Assembly: GCA_050084985.1 (NCBI GenBank)
Contig: JBITNC010000001.1
Location: 82,522,001 to 82,586,000, forward strand
From: Nageia nagi
Lineage: Eukaryota > Pinophyta
DNA: 64,000 nucleotides
Reading direction: 5' to 3'
Under the pieces are notes generated by a model. It did not search any database. It was not told the origin of the DNA and was given only the letters and a program-made list of their open reading frames with translations. The first letter of the stretch is position 1; every line of letters starts with the position of its first letter. Shown here in pieces: positions 1 to 12,775 of the stretch. Both the position numbers and the translations under genes were made by a program.

Positions 1-1504
1 AAATAATAACCCATGTACCTAAGTACATTTCTCATATCAAGAACTATAGATGTAGAATGACATTGTTGAGGTTTGTTTTCTTATCTAAAATTAGGTCTTC
101 ACCTAGATGCCCACACAAGAGGAGCCCAAGTACTACCAATCCTCAACCAGTTCACTTTGGTTAGTTTTATACTCTCACAAGGGGAAGTACCTACTATTTT
201 CTAAGGTTGTAATGTTTATTATATTGACCAAATTATTAATCTTGATTAGGTTTCAAGTTGTTCTCCTAGGTTATCAACATAGTCCCTGAATGGATGTATG
301 GATATGTGGTATCACTACACACATACCTATCCACCTATTGGAGTTAAATCCAGATAAATAGAAGACTTAGGGGCAATTGAGAAGTACAAACTTTTCACCA
401 TTTTCATTATCGAACTTAAAAGCTCCAATTCACTTGTCCTCACCTCATGGCTCCATAAACAAGTCATGTTGCAAAATGTACATGCGAATGTGTTCATTTT
501 AGGGGGATGCTCATATCAATATTTGCATTTTTGTTTGCATAAGAAAATAAAGCAAAATATGAAACATGAAGTAAAAGAGCATAAGTAAAAAATCATCCAT
601 TTGCAATTTGATACCTAAGAGTCCAATGGGTTTTGTTTACTAACCCCTAAAGAACATCTTTACAAAGATCCATAATTTGCACAAGTTAACTTTACAAGAA
701 GAAATGGTTAATACTTAAGCATTCATTAATTCTATAATTTGCATAAGTTAACTTTGCATAAAGCATGCATAAAAATTAAGTTATAAAAAACATGCATCAT
801 TAACTTTTAAGTACTAAACAGGCATCATTTAAGCATAAGCCTACATTATTTGACTTTAAAAAAATTACGTATCTAACTTAAAATTTAAGTCCTTAAACCA
901 AAAATTAAGTTCTAAGCATGCTTCATTAACTTAAAACATTTAAGTAATAAGGATGCATTTATTAACTTAATAAATAAGTATTAAGTATGCATTTAACTTA
1001 AAAAATTACTAAGCATAAGCATGCATCTTAAAGTAAAAAACTTAGTATGCAAACTAGATAAAAATTTAAGTAGGAAAATTATACAAATTCCCCCTTTTTT
1101 TTTACTTAAAGATTTATCCCTAAAGGTAGCATACTAAATAATTTATCCTTAAAAGTATTTTGCATGCCAAAAAAATATACTCAAAAATATTTTTAAATGA
1201 GGGCATTTAATAGCAATGATTCATTTTTGACCATCTTTTTACTATAGAGTGATAATGAGAAAGCTTTAAAAAAATTGGAGTATAAGTGTTGCTAAAAGCA
1301 TTTAAGAAAAATAAGTTGCTTGCAAGTAAGCAAAAAAAATTAAATGCCTACCAAAGAAGAGAGTATACATTGCTTTTGCAGGTGCATTTAATGGTGATAA
1401 AATTGGTTGCAAGAAATAAAAAAAATCAAATGCACAAAAAGGGCCTCCAACTTAGAAAGAGGGTAACACAAAAAAAATGCAGAGAGAAAGTAGAAAGGGG
1501 GCCA

Positions 1505-1700
1505 CAAAGGAGAGGAGGTTAGGTAGAGCATGGGCAAAGTGTTGCAAAAGAGAGTAGGCTGAGAGCAACACAAGTGAAGGACCATGTAGAAGAGGAGGTC
1601 AAGTGAAGTGCAGGCAGAGTGCTGTAAAGGAGAGGAGGTCAAGAGCAATGCGGGTGAAGGGTCATGCAAAAGAGGAGGTTGAGAGTAGAGTGGGTGAAGG
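1505..1700. repeat. Purine-rich minisatellite, about 40-bp unit
   Basis: Five diverged units carry a recurring AGAGGAGGT(C/T) core at about 1512, 1549, 1588, 1630 and 1671, spaced 37-42 bp. The strand is strongly purine-rich. An open frame on the opposite strand here is a by-product of the repeat and not a gene. Confidence 0.7.
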
Positions 1701-2535
1701 GTTGCCAACAGCGAGGGGTTTTCAAATAGGAGCTATGTAGGGAGGTTGTAGAGCATCCATAGAGAGCAAGACATAATGGAGTGGCCTTAGTACATGCTTG
1801 GAGAATAGATTCACAACCAACTAGAGTCCCAAAAAAAATTCATGCAGCCCTTTTTCTCAAGGCTTATGCAACACTGTTGCCTTCTTTTGGTTTGTGGCTG
1901 CTAAAGTGAAATGTATATTAATATTTTTTATATATAAAAGTTTATTTATAGCCACCTTATATTTTTTTTGCTATGTTTAGAACTTTTCTAAATACATTAC
2001 AACTATTGAAAAAAAAAACATTTCTTCCTTTTTTTGTTTGCAAAACTTAAGTAAAAGTTTTTTTTTATTTAACATAAAAAATTCATTATAGAAAAAAGAA
2101 ACTCTAACTTGTATATAAAAATACGCAAAAATTTTATATATAAAAGAAGGTTAAGAGTTTTCTCTATTATTCAACAATGAATAGCTTAATATACAAAGTT
2201 GTAATTTTCATATACTAAGCTCCTTAGTAAAAAATAATAATATGTTAAGTAATTTGAAACAAATTGCATTTAACACAAGAAGTTAGTATAAGAAAAAAAA
2301 TGCATCATATTACTATTTCAACCATAGTTTGTAAAAAAATGAACTAACATATGTCATAAGGTATGTTAGTATCATTAATGAAATAATATAAAAAAAATAA
2401 ATAACTAAAGAAGGTAATTATACCTTTTCTTAGCTTTGCCTCAACAAGACTTCAAGATTGAAGGAAGAAGATCTCCAAGAGAGTTGCAAAAGAGCTTCCA
2501 ACCCAAGGATGTAAAGAGGAGCCTCCAAGGTGATT

Positions 2536-2543
2536 TGATACCA
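2536..2543 (-). other. Primer-binding site (initiator Met tRNA type)
   Basis: TGATACCA is the reverse complement of TGGTATCA, the start of the common plant initiator-Met tRNA primer site. It lies two bases from the putative LTR edge, which fixes the minus-strand orientation of the element. Confidence 0.7.
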
Positions 2544-2545
2544 AA

Positions 2546-3122
2546 TGAGAGAATTGAACTATAACAAGAACAATCCTAAACTACCAAGATCACATAAAAA
2601 CTCTCAATTCACATCTAACTATCACACAAAGCAATCTCACAAAGATAACACAAGATATAAGTGCCTGCTCCAACTAGGAGTACATCCACTAACTAGATCT
2701 CTCTTCTTAACAAATATGAACTCTTACAATTCTTCTACTCTTTTCTCCTAACCACTATCCTATAGCATAACTTTACTCCACAATTGGTGTGTGATCACAA
2801 AGAGGGAGCCTTCTATTTATAGGCCAAAATTCATCTTTGGATAACCCTTTTATCCAATGTACAAAAGAATGACATGGACATCCTTTTACCCAAGAGGCAT
2901 GCTCATGACATGGAGTGTAGGACAAGTTACATTATCATATTCACTTAAGTAATTAAAGTATCAAATGATACCCTTAAGTATTAGAGTGATGTGTCATCTA
3001 ATTTAGATGTTTAGATGCCACTAACTTAGCATCAAAGGGTTATTAGGAGTGATGTGTCATTTGATTCAGATCTTGAGATATTTCCTATACAAATTAATCC
3101 CATGAGGAGGAGTGATGTTTCA
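2546..3122 (-). repeat. LTR of the left-edge retrotransposon
   Basis: The block starts with TGAGAGAATTGAAC two bases after a TGATACCA primer complement, the usual spacing for an LTR edge. The far end is placed at GTGATGTTTCA (about 3122), which on the minus strand gives a TGAAACATCACTCC start. That end is an estimate because the second LTR lies outside the window. It does not resemble the LTRs of the other Copia elements here. Confidence 0.55.
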
Positions 3123-3244
3123 TTCAATAAGGATGAGGTAAGCTAAATGTTATTATGTATGATGTAGAAATATAAGATCATTTAAATTCTCACTTTCATA
3201 ATATTATTTTCAATATTTAACTTAATATTATGGCTAATGTTGTA

Positions 3245-4185
3245 GGAATAAAATGTGCAAAGGATCGATGACTCATCCTCATCTTTAGAAGATGATGATA
3301 GCCACAAGGTAATTAGGATAAAAATTTGGATTTATTTTAGAATTATTATATATTAAATAAATAAGATAAAACTAAATAAAATCTATATGTATATCTAGTA
3401 GATGAAGCCAAAATAATGTGTACGTCCATCAAATGAAGTCATAACAATATCTGTAATAACAAGATTTCAAAAGTGACTTCATCAATTATTAGTAGATGCA
3501 TATTCTAGTGCACATGAGGAACCTATTGATTTACCAAATGAGAATGTTCATTTTTTGGGTTTGATGCACATGTCACAAAAACCATGATTTAAATATCAAC
3601 ATACACATGATCATGGGGAATACAATGTATGACCAGTTGCAAGGCCTTTTCCAAAGGCTTATGAGATCTTTCATTATTGTGGTTATGAATACATGATCAA
3701 ACTATGTGAAAAGTGTTCTAGATATAATTTTTTATATATAGTACTATGGTTTTTACCCTAAGTTCCAAGATAGAGCCATTGATGCCATTTTGTGGGCAAA
3801 TTTACACAAAAATAGATTGAAAATAATTAATATCATATATGTATAATATGTCCACATATGGAATATATGTATAATATGTCCACATATGGAATTTACACAA
3901 AAATGCTTCCAATATTCTATGTTTGAAGCATTCAAAACTCTTATACATTGATGGTCGACCAAAAATATAAGGAAATATAGTAGAATACATAAATAGTTAT
4001 GTAGGCAAAGAATGGGAACCAAATTGTGAAATATTTCACCAATGTACTAATAATAAAGAAGATTTCATGGGTATACAAATGAGTAGTTATGTAGTTGATA
4101 TTCCTATTAAAACTCTTAATGTTAGTGATGAACTATTAGTTCACTACAATTACAAAAGACCTACTCCAAGATGTAAGGCATGAAG
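3245..4185 (+). pseudogene. SET-like domain gene remnant
   Basis: SET domains are lysine methyltransferase modules. Here a short acidic/Ser-rich exon (3245-3308, donor AAG|GTAATT) is followed by a second exon-like stretch from about 3395. Readable pieces include PNENVHFLGLMHMSQKP (around 3535), FHYCGYEYMIKLCEKCSRY (around 3670), and after a disrupted section LYIDGRPKI (about 3940), then GNIVEYINSYVGKEWEPNCE (about 3970) and SDELLVHYNYKR (about 4125). The last three match the SET pattern of GNIxxxIN, an EPNC-type turn, and a (G)EELxxxY end. Stops interrupt it (one between GRPKI and GNIVE) and a small repeat insertion at 3814-3889 breaks the middle. It lies directly before the CACTA transposase remnant on the same strand, so it may be a captured or transposon-borne gene. 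The SET assignment is from pattern memory; catalytic ability is not supported. Confidence 0.5.
3799..3904. repeat. 28-bp tandem duplication bounded by 15-bp direct repeats
   Basis: AATTTACACAAAAAT occurs at 3799-3813 and 3890-3904. Between them two exact 28-bp copies (3835-3862 and 3863-3890) of a unit containing ATAATATGTCCACATATGG stand side by side. The block interrupts the SET-like remnant and looks like a small insertion or slippage event. Confidence 0.85.
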
Positions 4186-4261
4186 TTTGGAGTTAGGAGG
4201 TGATCATAATGTAATAATTTGTCTAGGACCAAAGCTAAAAAATAAAACTAAAAATAAATAT

Positions 4262-4392
4262 ATTATTGATGTGTATGAATGGATGTATCAATTTTTTTAT
4301 GTATGGATCATGTGTATGTATGAATGTATCAAATTGTATGTATGGATGTATCAAATTATATGTATGGATCATGTGTATCAATAGATGTATCA
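4262..4392. repeat. Short degenerate tandem repeat
   Basis: The motif TATGTATGGATGTATCAAATT and variants recur four to five times with irregular spacing, alternating with TATGTATGGATCATGTGTA. It yields a short open frame rich in Met, Tyr and Cys that is not gene-like. Confidence 0.7.
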
Positions 4393-4559
4393 AATTACTC
4401 TACACTTTTTACACTTGTTTTTATTTTATTTTGAATTAATGATTTGTAACAACTAATTTAATAGCACATGATCAAAATTAAACAAATAATCATCATGAGC
4501 ACTCAAACATGATAACTATTACACTAGCATTACATCGAAATAATGTAAGTAGGAGAGAT

Positions 4560-7500
4560 AAGAAGATTCTACAAAGAGCATGGAACCGTAAACAATATGC
4601 ATAGTTTATGTCTGTACCAAATCTAATAGCTCTTATTCAAATACCGATGTGGGATTCAAGCAATGATGATGATGAATTAAGAGAGGATTATATAGGTCAT
4701 GATGATGATGATAATAATGATCATGAAGAAAATGGAATTGATGGTTTACTTGAGTCCCTCTATGTTCATGATGATGATGATGAAAGAGAGATGATGATTT
4801 AGAAAGGGATAGCATGTATAGTGCTTTCAAAACTAAATTATATAAAAGAACAAGAAAAAATTTATTATCGGTGACCCCACTTTTAATGAACATGAAAACC
4901 AAATTTGGATGGTGAGATACAAGTTTCATTGCTCTTTTGAGGTAAGATTTTTAATTAAACTTTTTGATAGTTTAATTTCTATCAAATTAACTTCATAAAT
5001 TATTTTTCATTGGTATTATAGGTTACTCAAATAAAATTTTTTTCCAAGTGACAATGTCATCTCATATTCATACAAAAAGGTACATGACATTTTGAAGGAT
5101 GTACAGGTAGAGTATAATTCATACCATGCTTGTATTAATGATTGCATATTGTATAGATAAGAAGAATATGATATAAAGAAAGTCAAAAGTGCATTGGAAA
5201 AAGATAGCATGAAAAAGGGAAAAAAATCCTCAAAAGACTATTCACCATATGCCAATCATTCCTAGGTTGATGCGAATATTTTGGTGTAAGTCACTACATA
5301 ATTAATGGATTGGCATGTAAGAAATAGAAGTGAAGAAGGTGTGTTGCATATATCTATAGATAGTAAAGAAATGAAACATATAGAAGAAAAGTAGCCCAAG
5401 AAATTTAAAATAAACCTAGGAGTGTTAGATTAGGTTTAGAAATTGATGGTGTTAATCCATTTTCAAAACAAACATCCAATTATTCATGTTAGCTTATTGT
5501 TATAATTAATTATAACATATCTCCATGGATGTCTATAAGAAAAAAGAATTTGATATTGGTTATTATAGTGCTTGGAAAGAAACATGTTAAACACATGGAT
5601 GTCTACCTTAAACTAGTAATTAATGAGTTGATGCTCTTATGGGAAAGAATTAATATGTATGATATAAGTAGACCTATAAATAAGAGGTCATTTAAATGTT
5701 ATGGCATACTATGTTGGATAATACATGATTATTTAGAGCTTTCTATTTGTGCAAGTATGCATATATATAGTAGTTTTTACATGTGTATATTTATTTTTTT
5801 ATAACCACATGAATTATATGCATTCTATAATAAAACTTGTCATAAATATTCATACAAAAGGTTATCATGTTTATTCGTGGTGTGTGGAAAATCTTCCATC
5901 GAGACATTCAAGTCATATGCATAAGATGGAATATTTTGGTCATAGGAAATATTTTCTAATGGATCATACTTTTCAAAAAAAGGGAGCCTATAGTCGAGTA
6001 GATAAAACCCCCATTCCTAGTTACATAACTCCTATGGATTGGTTCATAAAGTACCACAAAATTGTGAAAAAAGTTAGGAAAAGAGCCCATGATGAAGGTA
6101 CTGCTTTAGGATCAGATGATGAGATTATTCTTGGTGAAAATGATTTACCTGCAAGTGAAATATTAGAAGTACAATATATCTGTAATATATGTTTTAATTT
6201 GAAAATATGTAGGTTTGTAAAGTTTCAAATTCATAAGTTTACCAATTAAATGATTAATTGGTTACATATTTTCAAGCATGAATATATTATCAATATTTTA
6301 TATACTGGAATATTGAAAGGACTTATTAGTGATACATTTAATAGATCCTATGCACATTATAAAGAATGTTGCATCTTCTTTGTATTGGTATATAACAAGA
6401 AAAGAATTAGATACTAATGTCCTAGAAAATAAGATCATTATGGATAACTTACTATCAAGATGAAAGAAAAGAAGTACCTATGGCCACATGGATTACGAAA
6501 AAAGTTGAAGTGGAAATAATTACATAAAGTTACTCAAAATATTAAAACACCAATAAATTATGGATCATCTCTAAGAAATGCATTTAGTGTTCATAGTATT
6601 TAAGACTCATTATTACCACAACTTCATGAAGGTATTAATCTCATATTATTAATATTCATTTTCTATTGAAATAAATATATTAATATCATTTGTGTAAATA
6701 CTTTGTGCAACATATTTTTCCAATTGCAATTCATGGATGTGGGAGTCTACCTGTTGATCTTAACCGTGTAATCGATTGACTATCATTATTTATAAGGTAT
6801 GTCATGTTATATTATCACTCTTTGAAATATAATATAACATACATTTATTATTGTTTTCTAATATTTTATGCATTTTGACATGTTATATTTTGATGATATT
6901 ATATTTTTATGAACAAGTGGTTATCTTCAAAGGAGACACATGTGACTACAATAGATCAATGTCATAGAGAAATTGTTGAAATTATCTACAAATTAGAAAA
7001 AGAATTATCATTTGATTCTATTGACATATAAGTGCACCTATTGATCCACCTAGTAAATGATATTGACATGGCAAGTTTTATGAGTGCTAGAAATATTTTT
7101 TTTGTGGAAAGATTTTTAAAAGTACTAAAGAGATTTTTTAGAAAATATTCATGACTAAAAGAATCTATGGGTGAGGGATATATTGTACAAGAATCATTTT
7201 TTATTCAAGTGAGTATCTTTCCCAAATCAATGCTTCTACCCCAAATATGTGGAATGCAAACATAGATAATGAAAAATTAGAAAGGGAGGTCTTAGAAACA
7301 AGTGGAACACCATATTCTGTTAAATGTATTTTTTGGTCAGGGTGGAACACCTTATATATATATATATTTGGTAAGGGTAAAATTAATGGGTTTTTTATAA
7401 CAAAAACTCCCCTGTGAAAAATAAATTCAAAACATTTTCATCATTCCCTATTTATTTAGTATAGTTCAAGATGATGGAAAGATTATTGGCAATTTGCAAC

Positions 7501-8935
7501 CTAGATTCCAGTTACATTCAAATGATTAACTATCACTACTAAGTTTAAAACTTCTATGTAAATCTACTACGGAGCTTGTAGTGTGCTCATGTTCAGTTCA
7601 AACTACTATAAAGATCATATGGTGTAAAGCATTATGATAAAACATCATTGAAATTAATTTAAGGAGGTGTGCCTACCATGTTCATAGGAGATCATCTATC
7701 TACCCCTATGTAACTTCATCAAGCAACCCACCATACTACTAATTTTTTTGTAAGTGTGAACTTTGAATATAGCTAGGGATAAACTATTAGACCCCTTTGT
7801 GATCCTTGATGGAGAGAATTAATTCACCACATATGCACCAAAAAGGATGGAATCCCACCATCTAGATTCTAAAAACACTACCTAGGTGTTGAAGACTTCG
7901 TAGTGGATGGGATCCTCGCCATCCTGCAAGCCCTAGTCTGATAGTCACTCATTTTCTCCCTATTAGTATTAAATACATTTTAGATATTAGTAATTTATAC
8001 ATAATTATAATATGTATATGCATTTTAGATTTGATTTTATCAATGCTTATTAGCTAACAAGTACATATTATGGCATTGCAAATTTATAGATTATGACCTT
8101 CATGAATCTATAAACTAATTTGTCATGATGCATTATATATATTGTAAAAATTAGATTAAGTTGTACCAAACTAAAAGAAGGGAAATTGAATAAGAACATG
8201 CCTTGTTTCCTAGATAGAAAAGGGGTACATCTAGTCTACCTAAAAATCTAAGAAAGGAAAACTGGCCACAAGAATGTCCAAGGTCATGGATGAAGAATGA
8301 AACTGAGATGAAACAATGAGATGTAGGAGGAAAAATAGATGAAGATGACAAAAATGCATTAAATATCGCTATTGGATGCATGTTTGAGGTATTTAGTTTT
8401 ATTAATATTTTTATAAGACTTTATTTTCAAGCAAATACAAATAAATATATAACACTAATAATATTTTTCATATAAATATGTGTAAGCATTTTCTTTCCTT
8501 GCAATGTGGGCATATGGTCAATACTTTAGTATTGAAAAGAATAAAAATTGACTATGAAGTGATGGTTGATTTTGACCAAGAAAGTCATGCAAGTTCAATA
8601 CATACAAACTTGATACATGGAAAATTAAAATATAATGGAAAACTTTAAGAAAAATTTTAATTGGATTATAGGTCATTCCAATGTGTGATATTTAAATGTA
8701 AGTGGTTTGACACACTTTATAGAAGAAAATTATTGCATGATATACTTAGTGATTACTTTTCAATTGATTCCACACACACATTACTTGATAATAGAGACCA
8801 TTATATTTTACCACAACATTGCAGTCAAATATATTTCATCCCAGATTTTGTAAATGACTAAAAGTGGTTTGTAATTGAATGTAATCCTAAAGGAGAATAT
8901 ATTGTACATCTTGATGATGAAGATAATACATAATG
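4560..8935 (+). pseudogene. CACTA (En/Spm) TNP2 transposase remnant
   Basis: TNP2 is the transposase of CACTA DNA transposons. The plus strand keeps its domain order in broken exons. An acidic N-terminal stretch (4608-4800, Asp-rich) comes first. Around 5100-5160 lies YNSYHACINDCILYR, matching the TNP2 CPNDC block, then MPIIPRLMRIF (about 5250) and MDWHVRNRSEEGV (about 5300). RLGLEIDGVNPF (about 5430) and SPWMSIRKKN (about 5520) fit the core, followed by HMDVYLKLVINEL, a TYDxSR-like NMYDISRP and, after an intron-like gap, GHRKYFLMDHTFQKK (about 5940). A DUF4218-like part lies at about 6900-7215 (VHLLIHLVNDI, FVERFLKVLKRF). A DUF4216-like part lies at about 8650-8930 (FKCKWFDT, CSQIYFIPDFVND). 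Many stops and frameshifts exclude function. The CACTA termini could not be placed, so the element limits are unknown. Confidence 0.85.
7335..7970. other. Unassigned insert within the CACTA remnant
   Basis: Between the DUF4218-like end (SGTPYSVKCIFW, about 7290-7330) and the DUF4216-like part there is a stretch of different character with higher G+C toward 7850-7950 and no readable TNP2 frame. It may be an intron, or a fragment of another repeat inserted there. No second copy is evident in the window. Confidence 0.35.
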
Positions 8936-9785
8936 AGGATATTATAATTGATGGATATTATATTAATGCCATTAGATGGAATATTCCTTGTTATATAATT
9001 CTCATATGTATCTTGAACTTTCATATGTATATATTGCTCGTTGCTTATTGTATGATCTATAAATGCTTTTTATTCTTCATTGATGGGATCATATGTATGA
9101 ATCATTGTGATTTGGTATATATATATGTATGCAAGTTTAAATATTTGATAATGGTTTGATATGGTATATTTCATAGTTTTTAGGATTTTGTAAATAATAA
9201 TATTTTTGTTTTGATTGTATTAGCTTAATCATTACTTTTGCAAGAGTTGAATAAAAATTTGAGAAGCACTTGATTTTTAAATTTTGAAGTGGTCTACATT
9301 GGTACATACAAAAAGATATGGATTTGTTTGAGTTGAAAATAATTGATGAGGCTTATGGATTTTCTATCACATTTAAAATTAAATACAAAACTTGAATCAA
9401 GCTTGGAGGCATTTCAAAAAGATTAATGTTAGGTAGTTGAATTTTATAATAAAGATGACCTAAAAATATTTTTTTTACTTGTTTAAGTTTTTTTGATGTA
9501 AAATGGTATCATAACTTGAATCTGAATGCCTTAGACAATTTCCATCCTCAAATTTGCTATTAGATTTTGACATAAAACTTGTGTCCAAATTTGCATCATT
9601 TTTTGCATATTTTAGTGTCATAATTTTCCTATTTATTTGCATCAAAATAAACATCCAATTTTGCATTTAAAAATATTGAAAAAACAATCAATGCATAATG
9701 ACTCATTAGGATGGAAAGTAATGTTGATTTTCAATTTTCATTTTTTCAAATTTTAAAAAAGATGTAAATTGGCCTTTTCCTAGTA
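8936..9785. other. AT-rich spacer, no gene seen
   Basis: Only short, AT-rich open frames without family resemblance are present. The right end of the CACTA element and the outer part of the Gypsy 3' LTR must lie here, but neither a TAGTG terminus nor an LTR edge could be fixed. Confidence 0.4.
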
Positions 9786-10030
9786 GTGCAAGAAGGCTAA
9801 CATCCAAATATGGGATCTCACACTTAGATATGAAACTAAATAGCTGAAGCAACACTCCCTTATACAAGTTGGATGCTCCACCAAAGGGATCTTTCCAACT
9901 CCTAGTACTTTGAAAGGATAGTAGTGATGTAACCAATGATTAAGGGTTTTCATCCTTAGCCAACTCTAGTGAGGTTTTCATTCCACTAAATCCTTATCTT
10001 GAAGGTTTTTGTACACAAGAAGACAACAGA
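9786..10030 (-). repeat. Partial 3' LTR of the Gypsy element
   Basis: It matches 13905-14160, for example GATCTCACACT...GAAACTAAATAGCT and TACTTTGAAAGGATAG followed by GTGATG(T/C)AACCAATGA. The match stops at about 10030, where integrase-end coding sequence begins, and fades left of 9786. Confidence 0.8.
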
Positions 10031-10039
10031 TGAATCCAT

Positions 10040-12700
10040 GAAATATGGGATGTATTATGAATTTTACTTCTTGTAGGTAACTCTAATTCATATGCCCTCT
10101 CTCCAACCTTAGGTAGTACTTTGTAGGGCCCATAGAAATATAAGTTCAACTTTTATGCCCCCTTCCCTTTCAATGTGGACTTTCTTTAGGTTTGTAACAT
10201 TAATTATACCATGTCCCCAACCTCAAAGGTACATTCTATCCTATTTCAATCAATGAACTTCTTTTAACAATTTTGGGCTACCTGTGTTTTCCTTTAGGGC
10301 TCTCAAAATATCTTAACTATCCTACAAATATTATTTTGCCTTTAGGAATTTTCCATCCTGAAAAATCAAATATGTGTAGGTAGGATATTTGTATCCATAT
10401 AATGCAAAGAATGGGGATATTTGGATGGAGATATGATATATGGAATTGTAACAAGACTCCCCAATATGAAACTATTTTACCCATGCTAATTATTTTCCTA
10501 TCACATGGGTATCACATAAAGCCTCAAATATCCCTCCAACTATTGAATTAATATTTTAGTTTGCCCATAAGTTTGAGGATGAGATTTGGTGCTTGGTGTT
10601 AGATTGGTATCACTTAATTTAAAAAGTTCTTGCCAAAACATGCTCATGAATTTGTTGTCCCTATCACTTACAATTTATCTTAGCAGTCCATGCAATGTAA
10701 AACTTTATTTGAAGAAAATTTCAACCACTTACATAGCTATTTACATAGTATTAATGATAAATAAATGTTCATATTTAGTCAATTTATTAACTACTACAAA
10801 AATACAGTCCTTATCTTAAGATTTGGGCAAATCAATGATGAAATCCATAACAATACCTTCCAATTTTTATGTAGGAATAGATAGGGGATGCAACAATCTT
10901 GGAGGGAGCATTTTTTATCTTTTTTATCTTGACACTTGGCACATTATTTTACATGCTTATATATGTCCTCTTTCATCCCCTTCCATGCAAATATTTCCCT
11001 CATAGCCTTGTACATTTTGAGGAGTCGTTGATGCCCTGCTAGAGGTGTGTTATGCATGGCCATAAGTACCTTCTCTTTTATGTTAGATCCTAGCATAAAT
11101 AAAATCACTATCTTTGTACAAAATAAGTACATCCTTCACCTTGAATTTGTCATCCTTATTGTTCCCTTCAATGATGTTAGTAGCAAATTCATCATTGGCT
11201 TATTCAATAATGATGGTCATTTTTCAATCAATAATGATAATGGAGATAGAATAAAATGAGGCATTATGTGAAAGGACATAAACAACCATATTTTTCTTCC
11301 TTTTAATGGATTATATCTCAAAATCATAATATTTTAGTTTACTCACCTATTTTTGTTACTTTTCATTCGAATCTATTTTTCCCAAAAGTACCGCAAGCTA
11401 TTATGGTATATTTTGATCAAGAAATGTCAACACACTAGGTATTGTTTAAACATTACCAACATATGTATAATGGAAAATATCTCCTTATCATCATAAATGA
11501 TAAAAGTTTATTCTATGGATGTGAGTTTCCTATTCTCAAATGCAATTGTCCTTAGCTTTTGTGTAAGGATAACTATCACCCCATATTTGGATGCATCACA
11601 CTTAATAATAAATGGAATAGAAAAATTAGGAATAGAAGAGCAAGGATATTTTCACATTACCCTTTTTATCTCCTTAAAGGCTCCCTAGGATTTCTTGTTC
11701 TAAAATAATGAATCCTTTTTGGTGAGTTACATCAATGGTGTAGCTAAATGTGAAAATCCCCAGATGAACCTTCAATAATAATTGCATAAACCAGAAACCC
11801 TCTCAAGTGTGTGAGTATAGTGGGTACAAGACACTCTTGTAAATATTTGATTTTTTAGTTCATATACACTAACTCCTCTATGGTTGATCACATGCCCAAG
11901 GTATAGGATATTTTTCATACCAAAATCAAACTTGGACTCCCTAGAGTAGAATTATTATTGTTGCAAAATTCCTAAGACTACGTCCAAATGTGCTAGATAT
12001 CCCTCCCATTATTGGTTGTAGATAAGGATGTAATAAAAAAAGACTAAGACATATTTTCATAGCTACTCTTAGAAAACCTCATTTATAGTAGATAGGAAAG
12101 TGGCTGGGGTGTTTGTCAATCTAAATGACATAACCTATAGGAATTCAAAATGGTCATAATGATAATAAAATACTTTTTTATGGACATCTTACTCCCTCAT
12201 ACAAATATGATGGTCATCAGATATCAAATCTATTTTGGAAAAGTATTTAGCTCCATGAAGCTTGTTGATGAGATCATCTACATGGGGAATCAAATACCAG
12301 TTCTTGATAATATTCTTATTGAGTACCTTATAATCAATGCAGATCCTGATGGTCACATCCTTTTTCTTCACTAGTACCACTAAGGAAGCAAAAGGGCTAG
12401 AGCTAGGAAGAATGAACTCCATATCAAGCAACTCCTTGATAGTCTTCTCAATTTCATTCTTATAGATATGTGGGTATTAGTAAGGAGTGATCATGATGGG
12501 TTTGGATGTCAGTTCCATCTCTATCATGTGTTCAAATCCTCTCCTAGGTGGCAAACCTTTGGGTATCTCCCCAAATATGCTATCATGGTGATCTAAGATG
12601 GATTGAATCTCCTTAGGATGACATCTATCCTCTTTTTTATATCTCCCTTTGGCTATGAGAAACATACCTCCCCATTATAAATCTTTTTTCCACCTTATTG
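10040..12700 (-). pseudogene. Gypsy pol remnant (protease end, RT, RNase H, integrase)
   Basis: Pol encodes the replication and integration enzymes. On the minus strand, 12477-12665 carries the linker before RT (EIPKGLPPRRGFEHMIEMEL). 12189-12431 is the RT palm: FILPSSSPFASLVVLVKKKD, ICIDYKVLNKN and KYFSKIDL; the usual SGYHQI has decayed to SDDHHI. The YxDD region and RNase H (about 11490-12180) are too broken to read through. 10944-11132 has the integrase zinc-binding pattern (AMHNTPLAGHQRLLKMYKAM, then FAWKGMKEDI). About 10060-10280 holds the post-integrase end: EVGDMV, KGKGA and FYGPYKVLPKVGERAYELEL with SKIH, the GPY/F-type module. Numerous stops and frameshifts. Confidence 0.88.
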
Positions 12701-12775
12701 GTCATCACAACTTGAGGGATTGCTTCTAATATTCCTATTGTGGCTCCATGCATCAAGGTTACTTTCATTTCACTC

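Larger units (their letters stand above)
1..3122 (-). mobile_element. 5' part of a minus-strand LTR retrotransposon (LTR, primer site, leader)
   Basis: Read on the minus strand, this is the start of an LTR retrotransposon whose body runs off the left edge. An LTR-like block begins next to a primer-binding site at 2536-2543. A long AT-rich leader follows to the edge. Roughly 1-700 is the reverse complement of the leader of the Copia element at about 23960-24540: both share the stretch around AACAAGTCATGTTGCAAAAT and a string of further matches in the same order. No gag or pol frame is visible before the edge, so assignment to Copia rests only on that shared leader. Apart from the minisatellite at 1505-1700, the bases between 700 and 2530 show no gene. 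Confidence 0.65.

Noticed and set aside
3015-3022. CCACTAAC as a possible CACTA element start
   Set aside because: It falls inside the neighbouring LTR block, and no matching TAGTG end with a 3-bp duplication was found to the right of 8935.
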